From: Sipunculus nudus
Lineage: Eukaryota > Annelida > Sipuncula > Golfingiida > Sipunculidae
Assembly: GCA_026874595.1 (NCBI GenBank)
Contig: CM049313.1
Coordinates: 75,508,659-75,572,658 of the forward strand
Reading direction: 5' to 3'
DNA: 64,000 nucleotides
The number at the start of each line of letters is the position of its first letter. The stretch's first letter is position 1. The position numbers and the translations under genes were made by a program. A model generated the notes under the pieces. The model made no database searches and was not told where the DNA came from. It saw nothing but the letters and a program-made list of their open reading frames with translations. Of this stretch, positions 10,861 through 24,544 are shown piece by piece.

Positions 10861-13800
10861 ACCTACAGGACAACACTGAGCACACACCGCGCAAATGGGA
10901 AGCCAGGCTCAAGACGGAAAAAGGAAGACGGCTATATGCCCGTCAGGCTGCTGTTTTCGGTTGGCCAGACAACCATTCACCTCACACGGGCAGGATGTTC
11001 TGTGATCGGCATGTGAGATAGGAGAGAACCTGAGAGGTCTTTGTTCTTGATATTGCTTCAGTGAGGACAGCAGGATATAGACAGTGTTTGAAGTGAAGTC
11101 ATTTCGATGACTGAAGTCGGGCCATTTATAACCCATTGCTTTTACCCAAACCATACATGCCAGCCATGCACGTACTCTTATATTCGTGAGCAACATGCTG
11201 AGACAGAACCTGGAAGTCATTGACGGTTGTGTTAGACATGAAATACTGGGGTTATACTTCATTTACAACAGAGAAATGTTCAGAATAGGTCAGGGCAAAG
11301 TAGACCAGTGACCCGCTCAACATGGTTACAATATATCATTTACCAGCCGTCTTTGTCCACAACTATCAGCATATTATCTTGACCTTATTCAAAAGTACAA
11401 ACGTACAAACAAAGCGTTTTAATAAAATTTAAAGTCGATTAACCATTCTGAAAAATCAAATAAAATACCCCATGCCATAATCTAGGTATTATCATTAAAT
11501 TCTTCTCATTGAATATTTACTTGTATTTTCATATAATGTTAAATGTTATATTGTTTGTGGGTGTGATTTGTTTTATATTGTTTAAATTAATGTCTGTGTA
11601 TTTATTTAATTGTGTTGCATATGTAAGCATTTACAGATGGTGTGTATATGTGCATGTATTACAGTTGAAGGTATATGTATGATATTATGATACATTTATA
11701 TTATCTTGATTGCCTTTTAATTGTTGAATTTTGTCTGCAAGTATCATACGACAAATCATATCATATGTTTGTGCATATCGCATGTTCTGTTACAATATTG
11801 TTCTTTTTTAATATTCATACTTGTTGTAGGGACAGGAGAACATTCATATTAGCCACGAGGATATCGTCTTATCCTGTTTAAATAAATATGTTTAAACTAT
11901 CTATTCGTTGATGGTGTTGCATTTATAATATGACACCGATCAATTAGCTGTGTCTCAAGGCTTTAACGAAGACACGGTCAGGCATACTGTTGGTCTTGAT
12001 TTTAAAGTTTATCATGGCCCATTACGCCTTCTATGATAAAAATCATTTATATAATATATTTTGCTGAAGAAAGTTTAAGATCTGTGCATGTATTTTATTA
12101 TGCATATATAATTGTAGATGGTTGCACATTAGCTGATGGGATTTTAGAAGAAAAATGAGAACACATAATATAAGGACAATTCAACTATGTTTGAGAAAGT
12201 TAAAGTGTAGAATGGTAAATAGAATAGCCCATAAAATCTAAACTTTGCAACTATGTTTATGAGAAAAAGAAAAGGCTTTTAGGCTGAGCCAATTCTGATT
12301 TTTTCATGGGGACAGAATGATGGCTGATGCAATGTATTTCAATAATCCACATAATCAAATCCTTGAACTGAAATAGTAACAAGAACTTTTTAGATGACAG
12401 TGAATTGTGTAGTTTTTTAAAATAAATATTGTTTTCTCAAATTGGACCATTTATTGTTAAAAACATCTCTTCATGAGAGTATAGAAGAGTAAGTTTTACC
12501 CATTTTCTTAAAAATTTCTCGAACGAAAGGGACGCCTGCCTGCTTGAAGCATAGTTTCAAAATTAGTTGATTTAATATAAGATATTTTTCCCTAAGGTGA
12601 CACTGTTATAGGCTTATTTTTTGTCAACTAAACTTCATTTACACGTTTTATGAATCAGTGTAAGTGGATAAATCTGTTCATGCGGAGGATAAGCATGGGA
12701 AATAAGCATATCAAGGCAGTTCAGAGAGTCATTATTGTGAAACAGGAGCTTATAATCTGAATTCAGTGGGACCTATAATGGTCATTTGTCTAATGGTTAC
12801 AATTTGTGCCATGTTAACACACGGATGCTAGGACGAACAATGACCATTTCCACAACATGCAAGACTGCAAGTATACAGAGCTTAAAATGTGCGTTGACTG
12901 CTGTTTCTTTCTTTAAGCGTGTACATTGATTTAATGTTAAGTTATTATTCCAATAATAAAATATACAAATCAAGAATTTAATCTATTGTGTATTTAATTA
13001 TAGACTTCATTCGTCCGCAAACACAATTATTTTGTTCACTAATGTTTCTTCGCGATTTTCTACAAAAATTACATTAATGGAGGTCAGGACTAAATACATG
13101 AAACATATACCGGCAGCCAAAGCTCTATATTTTTGCCAACCTGAAATATGACTTAATATGCAAAGACTGCATAAACGGTCAAGGAGAAGGCCGGGGGGGG
13201 GGGGGGGTGGTAGGGGGTGATTTAAGTATGACCTAGCGGCTTTTCTAATTATAATCATTTATAAATATTTCTGAAGTTTTCTGTGCGACAGCTTTGTCTA
13301 CACCCTTCATGATGCACTGTACAAAAAAAACCTGACTTAATCTTTTATCATGCAAATCCCTTCAATAGTTTATGCATACACAACTGTTACATTTGCTATC
13401 AGATAAAGATGAATTTACGAAAAGGTGCCCTTTTGTTTAATTGGACTCAAATTATGCTCAATTAATCAGCCTCCAAGTAAATAAATCTCGTTTAAATTGT
13501 AAATATCGGGCCTCGTCGTGACATAAGGGTGAAAATCAAAAGTATTTGGATAACGGCAGTTTGGCTGTTGTGTTTCATTATGAAAGTCATATAACCAGTA
13601 ACCAGAAAGGATATTACTCTTATAATGTATAAACGCTGTTTTCCAGAACGTTTGATCATTTTTATATAAATTTGAGTATCCAATTACTTAATTTATTACC
13701 CTTCGATCTGCAAAATGCTCGAAAATACGTGGTAAGCGAATGCTGTGTTTAGTATATTTACAGTTTTTTTTTCAAATGGGAGAACAGCTATTTTAAAAAT

Positions 13801-15760
13801 GGTGGTCATTATGTTAAAGACAATACCAAAAATGAATTATCTGGGTCCTAAAACCCCAGAATCAATGTACTTGATGACCCTCTGTGTCAAATGTTGTGGT
13901 AATTATGGCATTTTTGTTATTTTAGCATAATTTGGGGGCCATTTGTTTTATGCTCATTAGAAAAAATGCCCAAGGCTGACAGCAGGCCAACCAACTTATT
14001 TTTTACATCTGATATTTGGGCAAACAAAATGCTAAAAGAAAGACCATAAAACAAGGTTGAGTCCAGTGGCGATCAGACTATAATAGAGTCGGACTCAGAT
14101 AGGCCTACACGGAAAAGGAATAGTTATGCAAAACTAAAGATATGCACTTCAGTTTCTATTTACAAAGTATATAGTAACATTTCATCATTGTTTTCCTTTA
14201 AGGCAGTGACGTTGGATGGATAATTTATAGCCAATAACAAGGTAGAGTTACTGTCTACCACGTACGGCGAAAAAGTATATTTATATGATATACAACAACA
14301 TATAACAACATGATTTAAATATTTTAAAATAAACACCACCAGAGGTCTTTACAGTGACAGAGCATCGATGTCCGGTCGTCCTTGTGCATTATGGTATACC
14401 TTAGACAATGTATAGGTAAAACAGCGGGACCAAACGCTCGCTTTATTTCTTATATTTATAACGTATATAAATTTTGACGCTCCCAGTGCTTTGGGCTGAA
14501 TTTGGAATTCTCACGCAGGGACCACTACATTAGCAGTCTACTTTATAGTTTCACAATAAAAAAAGGCAATGGGAGGCCATAACTTTTGGCTTAATATAGT
14601 ATCAAATATTATTGTTCATAAAAAAAACTCATCGGAGCAACAAACTGTGAACAAACACATACACACAAGTAATGTTAGACATTATATAATTGACCCAGCG
14701 GTATTCTGCATTATTGAAGGTAGACACGTAGTAGGCACATCAGATCCATTCTTTATGTCTCCATCGATCATCAGAGGGTCAACTTACTGCTGTTATCAAA
14801 CAGCCTATAAATAAATTGGTTTGGTTACTTTAAGAAATCTTGGAGCCAAGGGAATACCATTTTTAGGCTATGTGTAGAACACGAGTGCTCTTTTCTCACG
14901 GGTTCGAAACTGAAACTAACGGCTTGCATGTGCAATCTTTTGAAAAGCTTCCTTGGAGAAACCTTCTGAAATGTTCTTTCTGGACCAGGTGTGAAATAAT
15001 AGTCTTCCTGTTCATATTCAGCCCTGTGGAAACATCATTATATTATCCCGGGGGAAATTTAAGATCTGTGTTTTATTTAATATGATGGCGTTTTTCCTTA
15101 AAGTTATGTAGTTGTTCACTATCTCGAGTGAGAAACTGTTAAATATTCACATAACGTGATTTCACTCTGCACGTTCTTGGTTGATTGATAGATGGAATAT
15201 ATTGCTTGAAGAGATATACTATATCTACAGTACCTTTTCGTCTAATACGACCCAGATATTCTTGTTTTATAACCTATTATACTATTGATACATGTGCATT
15301 CCAAATAAGCCAAATGCCTAGTAGAATAATCATTCAAGTGGCAGGTGATGCATTGCGTTCTGTTCATTGTGTTTAATATGTTTTGATATTCTATATGTCT
15401 TATATGCTTTGATCCCCGGCACATATGAGACGTTCAAACTTATATATTGAATTCGTAGGTCCATTGTGTTTCATAGACGTAGGTTTCTTATTATATATAT
15501 GCATGACTTTACTCAATATAACGCATTCTACCTAAAATATATATATGTCTGAAAATGTATCTGGTATCTGTATGGTTTAGAATTTTTTTTCATCTACATG
15601 GCTTGTGATGCTTGCCGCATCAGTCACTGACCTTCCAACGTGGTAATTATCACGTAGACAACGTAACAAAGACATCTATGTCACTATAAATCCGTGCGAT
15701 ATACCTTGTTCTTTAGATTTATATTCATTTTATGGCTATTCAGTGGAACACTTCCTTGAA
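10861..15760. other. Non-coding stretch, no gene recognised
   Basis: AT-rich, with no domain-bearing frame. It includes a GGGGGG...GGTGG run at about 13193-13217 (potential G-quadruplex or an assembly-sensitive homopolymer) and short TA runs. Nothing else can be named. Confidence 0.5.
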
Positions 15761-15789
15761 ACAAGATAACAAGCTTTTATTGTCGTTAA

Positions 15790-16215
15790 TGTTCTATCGC
15801 GATAGTGATATTATGTATGTACTTTTGTTGCTATTTTGTTCGCGAGAGTTTTGTATTCGCGATATTCGCGAAAAGATAATTATCGCGAAAATAAAACCTT
15901 TGTGAATAGAGCAGGTCGTAAAAGGTTAGTCGGGAAGTAAAATATGCTATTATAATTGATGTCAAATCTGTCAAATTTCCTGCCATCAATGAACAGTAAT
16001 TTCTGCTGGTCGATGGTTACTTACCCCCCCCCCCCCCCCAATACAATCTTTACAATTTTGCTCATATATCATTCGATATAATTAATTCATATAATCATGG
16101 ATATGCCCGTTGTAGATTGTTATGTGGCGAAAATAGGACCCTCGCGTAACAATGAAATGTGGAAATGGTGAAATTTAACATCGCGAATGTAAAGCTGACC
16201 ACACTATACACGATA
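15790..16215. repeat. CGCGA-rich interspersed repeat fragment
   Basis: Words ATCGCGATAG, TTCGCGAGAG, TTCGCGATATTCGCGAA and TATCGCGAAAATAAAACC cluster at 15795-15900, and ATCGCGAATGTAAAG lies near 16180. CpG-rich CGCGA clusters like this are common in mollusc repeats as I recall them; the family name is not assigned. A C homopolymer interrupts at 16025-16039. Confidence 0.45.
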
Positions 16216-19200
16216 ATCACACAGAAGGCATTGTAAATATCCGGATATGTTTTACAGCAGCCGATCACTGGTTCAGTTTTTGTGGGTTATTCATATGATA
16301 TTTGGCCTTGATAAATTTGTCTGTGTCTGAACCTTCAAGAAAAATGGTTGGTTGTGTCGGTAGGCAGGGGCTATAGATTCGAAATGTTAGCGCCTGTTTT
16401 AGAACATTTATGGAGGTTTATGGCATGTAATTTTAGAATGGAAAAATTCTGCTGCCGATGGATGGGATGTCTTTTAAGATGCTTTCGGTATTTTTCAAGC
16501 GGAAGTGTCAAATGATCCGTCCCCCACATCAGTATCCTGCTCACCCCTGACTTGTGTCAGCATAATAATTCATATCTTTATTTTTCAGGGCATATTAAAT
16601 ATATATTTTATTCAACTCCCATTTTCGTCATTTTATTGTAAACCGCCGGAAAAAAGAAAAACCCCAGAATTCAATTTTGATAATGTACTGGATAATTCTG
16701 CGGTTTTTATCATTTTTACCGCAATTAGCCTGATACTGATCGTAGCATTCAATCATAATTCAGTGGGTCTTGTTTCATGTACGGCAGGAGGACATGTCCT
16801 TTTACCGTTTAGAAATAAAAAAAATCCACGACTTTAAACTTAGCAGCTTGGAGATAATTAGTAGTTGAGATAATCTATGATAATCTGTAGTTTCTTAGTT
16901 TTTCCTCGATTACCTTTCATCACATATGTAAAGAAAAGTTCTCGCACATATATGCATGCCCTTATACACAAGCACAGACCTACAAGGTTCGGAGCTTGTT
17001 TAAAGTGATTTTAAAAACCGTTTTTGTTTTTACCATAGGGCATTTTAAAATTGTCTTGCAAGTTTTTTGGCTGTCTGGCTATATCAATATTTTACATGGT
17101 AAAATTTTCACTAATTTCTCACATTTTTCTAGTAAAAATAAAATATACATCTTTAAGGAATATGAATTGCGTCTTATCTGTTAATTATTTTTAGAATAAT
17201 TATTCTAAAATCAAAGAGCAACATTGCCATCATTTATCTTGTTTGCTTCATTTCATGAATGTTAATAATTTAAATAATCACAAAAATGTGTTTAAAGGAC
17301 CATTTTCACAAAGTTTAAACTCGCCAGTGGCAGCCCGGGTTGCCTTATTACGTTTTCATAATTGAACGAAATTGGCTGTTCCCCCTGTTCATCTTAAATA
17401 CAATACTCAGTATACATGCATAAAGCCATTTGAACAATATATATTGATCAGTAAATTACAGATAAATTAGCACTTACCACTGCCCGAATTAAGGATGTCA
17501 CTCTCCCATGGGATAACACAAACAACATTACATGTACAGTACATTTGCACCTTATGATAGACCAATGCCACATAAAACACACGCCTCGTGTCGTGCCAAT
17601 AAAACAGTCACGGACGTGTCTTTGGCATCCCAATAATGTGTTCCTTATTTTTTTATGCCTAACCATTACTTTGTTTTGGGGAAGGCTCTGTTTTTACTCC
17701 TATAGTCAAATCAATTTTATAATTTCAGAGCCCCCCCCCCCCCCCTCTCCACACATAGATAAATAAATTATAAGGCCCTCGGTTGGAACTGGCTGAGCCA
17801 ATATGTAAAAGGACAGTAGTATTATTATCTACGGAATGTCTTGAATTTCACCTTATACGTTTGAGGTCTCGTTCCTGTTTGAGTCCTAGCATCCACTGTA
17901 CTGGCCGTTGGTTTACCTGAAAAATGCTGACTATAGTTCCCCAATAAATAGCAGGGCGTCAATGTAGGGTGAGTGGAGAGTATATATCCGTCCTACTATT
18001 TTTCAAGGGGGGGGGGGGGGGTGGCAAATGTAATCATCCACCCCGACCCCACCCCACCCCCACCTATTCAGGGAGTAATATTTATACAATGCAAATGAAA
18101 TGTATTAATAAAAAGATGTATGTAGACTTTGATTCCATTTATGAGTTAACTATGAATTAAAATATCAAAAATGGTTTGGAATGAACTTATACTCGAACCA
18201 TAATACCTTATTTTCTAAAACCATATACATGTACTTAATTGTAATAATATTTGAAAATTGCTTAAGTTTATAGATTTTATATATATATGTGTGTGTGTGT
18301 TTGTGTCTGTGAGTCACCCCCACCCCCACCCCCCACCCCCCACCCTGGAAGATAAATTGACGCAACTGACAAAACGTAGGAATATAAGCCAGCACCTCCT
18401 CAATAAAACTTTTGTTGACAATTATAGGTCTCGAGACAGTTTACAGGCAGACACACAACTAAACCGTTAGACAGACTCGTGAAGGGCACATGACAAACCT
18501 GGTTGTTCCAATATATCTAAGGTTGTAGTGGTTCGGGGATTAACTAATATGGGATACGTGCTTGAATGCCACCGTCACAAGCCATCTCTAAATTTAACTG
18601 GTGATCCTAAATTAAACTAGGATCACCCATTGTTAGCAAGGTCACTTCAGTGCTCAAAGAAAGTACCAAATTGCATAAGGAATGTGTTGCTATGTTTTCC
18701 CCTAGTTTTAAAACATATTTTTTAAAGAAATGACCTGCTTCATAAATATTTTAAAATTCGAGTTTTACTGATACCCGGACGTAGGCTTACTGACAACGTC
18801 TGGCGGACCGACAACCGGCAATGCAGCTTTTCCAAATATATGACAACCGACACAATGCTTCATTTTGCTAGTAAATCCCTATTGATCGGTTTTAAAAACA
18901 TTTGTACTTTTTTTTACTAAGTCATATTTTTGTACATTAATCCTTCAAGCGGACAGGTTTTCAATGTTGATTTCATTACACTTGTTCCGGACTGCCAGGG
19001 CAAGTAATTGTCTCCTGACTATAGTAATAATAATATTTCTTATATAAAATTAGTCTTTTAACAGATTCTTTGATTAATAGACGTTTTGAAGTTTTATTAG
19101 ATTCCCTCTACTGAAGGTATGTAGTTAAAATAGTCAAAAAGATACAGAACTGTTGATTTAATATGTATTTAATTCTAATTTAGATTCATCGTACAGTTTC

Positions 19201-21195
19201 GTTTTATTTATAATGTCTTTTAGGTCCAGCATGTTAACTTATATTTATCATAATATTTGACAGCACAGACTGTTATCTGATGTATATGATTAAATAAATC
19301 TATTTAGGGATTTTGGACCCCTTTTGTTAACGTCCATGTTTTACCACAGGGTATCTCCCGTGTACATTATTTATGATGCTATAGTGCTCGCTGCCATTGG
19401 TTTTACGCCTCCATCAGGCGAGTGGACTGCTATTTTCTTTTATTGAACGGTGTACTTGTGATATATACTTGTTCATGTAACATACACAGCCTGGTGATAG
19501 TGGTATTAAGTTTATAATCAAATATTCATAAAGTTTTCAGTTAGCTCTGAGAGAATTTCATGATAACTTGCAAAACTTAAACCATCAAAAAGAAACAATT
19601 TTGTCATATGTAGCACAAGGTCAGTGTCCCTAGACATTGGTCTATATTTGTAAGGCAGTATTTCAAATGATGTATCGGGTTTACTGTTCTCAAGTGAATC
19701 ATCCTGAGAGGCTCGGTGTGCATTTATGACAAAGATAATTGTCGTTCCTGTTGAAATATTTACAAATATTGCAAACAATGGAAATCATTGTTAGTTTGTC
19801 CTATAAAATTTCAAAATTTCTTGTTCGTGCAATCAGAAGAAAAAAAAATTTTCAATTCAATCTTATTACATTCAATGGCAAAGTTTATTAAAATTCTAAT
19901 CAGCTCCAGAGCGTTTAACAAATGCACCCATATATTCAAAACAGCCTTTTGATAAAAACGAATTAATCGCGGGAATAATGAATAGAAAAGTGGATGCACG
20001 TTAACAATTCAAATGTAAAAGATCATCCCATGTTAAGCAAAAAAAAGGATTGCTCTAGCGTCCTTTGGCCTTTAATTCCTAGTGATAAAATTAGGAAATA
20101 ACTAAATATTATATTAAATTATATTAAAATGTAAACCAGGTTGTTGTTTATGCACCGAAATTCTGATTTGATTCGTTCAGTAATTCTAAATATCAAGCGG
20201 GTATGAATTATTTATTTTCTTTGAAAATTAATTCAATTCCACATCACTGCTGTAAGACGATACCATCAGGCCATTATTGAAAGCTATGGTTAACTTCCGC
20301 TTACATCAATAAAATTAAACATCAGTGGCCAGAATGAAACTGGGAAAATCGGCTGTTGGTTAATATAGACATGCAGCCTTTCTTGCCACTGAATTGGGCG
20401 ACTATCAATTTAGGAAATACTGGCGTATCTGAAAATGTCTTTATCATGCATTTCGATGAGGGATGTAATATTACGGTCAGATATACGACTTACAGTAATG
20501 CTCCAGTAAGCTGGTCGACGGCGTGGCATTACTACACGGACCCTACCCTAGTTCTATTAAGTCCGATTGTTTCTCAGCTCTGCTTGTGTGATCTATACTA
20601 CTGGGGAGGGTCATTCAGTGCATCATTGGGTGAGGAACAAAGACAAAAGCCAAATGACTCGGGCTGGCCACTAGATTGCTGAAGAGATAAATGTTGAGAA
20701 CCGCAGCAAATGGTAGAACTCAGATATGCCTTTTAATAACCTAAATTACCTCAGGATTTCAGATTGGTTCATGTTATTCCCATAATCGTGGAGAAAGACA
20801 GTCTGCTATCAGGGGAACTATTAATCTCTAATAGGGTTAGCAATTGGGAGGTATATTAATAAAGATAGTCGGTCTGGGTTCGATAATCGACTTTCGCTAA
20901 AATACCTACATTTTAACACATTTGTTACATGATAACAAAGACCAAAATTACGGCCTGTCGGCAAATAGGTTGAGATTGAGCGATCGTATAGGACATAGAA
21001 CATTGCTCCAATGGAAACAGTTGAACAGACTTTCTTTCAGTTTTGTTCAATAACGCTTGGATATCTATGGATAAACTCTCATAGTCTCTATTGTTATATT
21101 TGCATTGGATAGAGATTAAAATATAATAAATAGTTGCCCTCTGAATAAAAGGAAATCCTCTTGTTTCTATCAGTCTCAGATTTGTATGTAATAAA
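16216..21195. other. Non-coding stretch with palindrome and G/C runs
   Basis: No recognisable gene. It contains a 22-bp perfect palindrome (TTTTAGAATAA and its mirror, 17189-17210), a C run near 17731-17746, a G run near 18006-18021, and an open frame at 20356-20682 of about 108 codons without any domain I know. Confidence 0.5.
18316..18346 (-). other. Predicted G-quadruplex motif on minus strand
   Basis: The + strand carries five closely spaced runs of four to six C separated by single A residues. The minus strand therefore has runs of G with one-base loops, the classic G4 pattern. Confidence 0.7.
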
Positions 21196-21203
21196 TACAA
21201 ATC

Positions 21204-21331
21204 CAGTGAAACCTGTGTAATACGACCATCCGTTAGTCTGGCCAAAAGTGGTCTTAATCCACAGGCGGTCATTTGTACCAATGTGACTGCTGGTCGTAGA
21301 AAATAGGTGGCCTTTCAGACAGGTTTCACTG
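21204..21331. mobile_element. MITE with CAGTGAAACCTGT terminal inverted repeats
   Basis: CAGTGAAACCTGT at 21204-21216 is exactly mirrored by ACAGGTTTCACTG at 21319-21331, giving a 128-bp element with no coding capacity. Internal words TGGCCAAAAGTGGTC and GGTGGCC are also partly mirrored. A MITE with this terminal sequence is widespread in invertebrate genomes as far as I recall. No clear target duplication can be seen. Confidence 0.8.
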
Positions 21332-23751
21332 TACCAGTATATTGGAGTCACTAATGACTGTTATTTATTGTTTTATATTAAGTATCTAATTTTTCTAAAA
21401 TAACATGATTGTTCCGAATAGGTTATGTTTAAATCCAATTCATATTACAATTTGCTCGATATTTTTTTCTTTTCCTTAAATATATATGAACGATCTAATA
21501 AATACATTTTAGAAATTTAAATTGCAACAAGTCGAAGAATAATACGTACCATCGAGACATGAACAGAATGCATCCAAGTATAGCGACTCACTATCATATC
21601 CTTAAAAACACAAACAAAAATAAATGCAGGTACCTGGTTCAAAGTAAGTAGAAGGACGCCTAAATAAAGAAACAGCAGGTACGTGTGTAATTTATCGTTG
21701 AAGACGATCCAAACTATCACCTTGATGAAGAAAAACCAGGAAGTAAAAAATATTGATGATTGTAAAACACAAGAAACTACAGGGATAGACACAAACCTGT
21801 CTCATACGTACTTTAGGATGGAAGTGTAGTAAAAAATGTGATCATTGCAAGCTGGAAAGACAATGATAAAGAACGAGAGCGGCTGAGGAACGCGCTGCAA
21901 CAGAGGACTTTTATGGCAGTGGGTAGGAATTTATCAAATATTGATGTTCTTGTGTCCAATTTGACAGTCACCCCTATCAAGCCGCGATGGCTTTGGTTTG
22001 AATTATGCTTGCTGTGATAGTCTAAAACCGTATTGGTTACCAAGTAGTTAGGTTTTACAGGGTTATATCGGCCGGAATGGGATATCAACTACACGGCAAA
22101 TAGTCCCGCGTAACGATATCATCAAACAGAATCTCTGATAAAACCCGCTCATGTATAAATTTATACTTATAAATCTCGGTCCGTTAAGACAAACGCTGCC
22201 TCAAAATAAAACAACCAGATGGTCCCGGATTTGAGTGACGCAATCTTGACCACCCTCGGCCATTAGCTGTGTGATTAATGAAAAAAAAATCAGATAAGCA
22301 GGCAAACCATCAGAGACTGAATGTACCCGCAATAATCCTTACGTCATTGTGGATCTTGATGATCATTTTTTTCAAGAATATTGGAGACGGAGTATAGGGA
22401 TTCGCTGATGGTTTCCCCGAGTCTATTGTTTTACAAAGATCGCAGTCACTCACTTTGTTTCTATCTCCATTATAGCAAATATAGGTCCTTAACATTAGGT
22501 TTCTTTCTCTCTCCAAGACGAGTATTACTTCATTATGGACCCAGGGAGTACTGATTAATATTTTTAGTTTCATTATATTTCCGTTATCTTGTTGCTATGG
22601 TTTATGAGATCTGACGTCTCAATCAGTTACCTCCACACAGGAGGTTATGTTTTCACCAGGGTTGTTTGTTTGTAACGTTAAACAAGGCCTACAGGCCTAA
22701 TGCGAACCTTTGCAAAGTTTTGGAGTATGAAAGGAGTTTTTTTTTAAATTTAATAATGATCCTCTTATGTCCTGTAGATCTACCTAAGTCATTAAGATTT
22801 CAGTAAAATGGACGTTTCTGAACTGCAAGTTTCAGACTAGGACATTTAAAAACTAGAATAAGGGTAGCCGACAAACGACTACGTGTATCCGCCGACAAGA
22901 GTAGGACGGGTGAAGTGAGGCATGGATTGAGTGGCAAGGAGAAATAGAGTGAGGTGTGTTGGATATTTGCATGGATGTCTGCAGCCAAAATGTGTATGTA
23001 GGTTGCGCCACCTACCACAAAGAAACAAGAAAGCTGTCCAAGTTATATCCATATGCAAAATTTTAGGCAGATAAGTCAAGCCACTATTTGTATATGAGTG
23101 ATTTTATCCCACAGGACACAAACAGAAGGTTGCTGTTCAAAAATGGTGGCAGGTGGCGCCACCAATCTTGTGTATGGTTAAGAGCTATGTGAGATCTATA
23201 CGCATGCAAAATATCAGGGGGATATGTCAAACAAATCCTGAGATATTAGCCTGAATGTCTACAACATTAGCATAAATGTAGGTTGCGCCACCTGCCACAA
23301 AATTGAGAAAGCTGTCCAAGTTGTATACATATGCAAAATTTTAAGCAGATAAGTCAAAGCACTACTGAGATATGAGTGATTTTAGGCCACGGCAGACAAA
23401 CAGACGGACGCTGTGCAAAAATGGTTGCAGGTGGCGCCTCCGATTTTGTGTATGATAAAGAGCTATGTGAGATCTATACACATGCAAAATTGCAGAAGGA
23501 TACAGCTTACGAGTTCTGAGATAAAAGCCTTGATGTCTGCAGCATAAACATAAATGTAGGTGGCGCCACCTGCCACAAAATCAAGAAAGCTATCCAAGAT
23601 GTATAGACCTGCAAAACTTTAGGCAGATATGTCAAACCACTGCCGAGATATGAGTGATGTTATCCCACCGCAGACAAACAGACAGACGCTGTGCAAAAAT
23701 GGTTGCAGGAGGCGCCACCAGTTTTGCGTATGATGAAGAGCTTTGTGAGAT

Positions 23752-23755
23752 CTAT
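23752..23755. repeat. Target-site duplication CTAT (left)
   Basis: Direct 4-bp duplicate of 24541-24544, flanking the solo LTR. Confidence 0.9.
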
Positions 23756-24540
23756 TGTTATGTATGCGTGATGAACACAAATTCTGTAACGGAGATAACA
23801 AAAAATAAGATTCTGTAACACTGGGCAGTGTGAAATGTCTAGGGGAATGAATAAAGAAGTCAGTGTTTTTTGTTAAAAAATAACCATAAATTATTCTTAA
23901 AACAACCCTAACATTACAATACACTAAATCAATACAATTATTCAGTAAAACAGCGATATAACAACAAATCAATACAATCACATAAAAAATAATGTTTTCC
24001 GTACCTGGATACCAAAACCGTCACAAGGATAAGTTCTTTAAATGTATACTCTCGGAGAATGACTGTCCAGTGTAAAGCTCTCGTAACAATCCAGAAAGTA
24101 AACTGAAGTCCAAATGCATATAATCCAGGAGAAAGTCTTAGAAAATCTATAATTGCCGCACAACATGGATAAGGTCCCAGAAACTGACACACGCCTCTGT
24201 GTCCGCTGGAATCTGCTCTGCTGCTCCCCCTGGTTCTGAAACACAGCCCCTTTATATAACTCCACGCCCCAAGCCGAGAATTTTCCACTTCTCGAACAGT
24301 CTATAAGATCTTGCACAACACAGTAAACACGCGTTTCAGGAAATCTCTAGAAAAACAGCGCTGTGTATCTCTACATACCAGGCTCATCACGTGACCGCGG
24401 CCAGGCGTGAAAACCCAAGGCTAACATGACAACGAGAGTTCAACCAGTACGGATTAAACATAGAATGTAACAAACGGCCCGGTAAGGGCGCCACAACACG
24501 AGTTGCGTCCGCGCCACACAATAAAAGAGCACCTGTAACA
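23756..24540 (-). mobile_element. Solo LTR of a Ty3/gypsy (Gmr1-like) element
   Basis: Read on the minus strand, it starts TGTTACAGGTGCTCTTTTAT and ends CATACATAACA. It is 785 bp and aligns with the LTR at 4035-4750. The TATA box is kept (TTATATAAA, about 24250-24258), but the poly(A) signal equivalent to 4610-4615 reads AATAAT. CTAT at 23752-23755 and 24541-24544 is the 4-bp target duplication. Neighbouring satellite units (for example 23470) show the unbroken site GAGATCTATACACATGC, confirming clean insertion. No internal region remains, so it arose by LTR-LTR recombination. Confidence 0.93.
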
Positions 24541-24544
24541 CTAT
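24541..24544. repeat. Target-site duplication CTAT (right)
   Basis: Direct 4-bp duplicate of 23752-23755, flanking the solo LTR. Confidence 0.9.

Noticed and set aside
20356-20682. 108-codon open frame
   Set aside because: It has no recognisable domain, signal, splice context or promoter and begins at TTG; insufficient support to call a gene.
20870-20900. GGTTCGATAATCG as a tRNA B box
   Set aside because: No matching A box, acceptor stem or cloverleaf could be drawn around it.
23938-24316. Minus-strand frames of about 90-116 codons
   Set aside because: They fall within the solo LTR and correspond to non-coding U3-R sequence.
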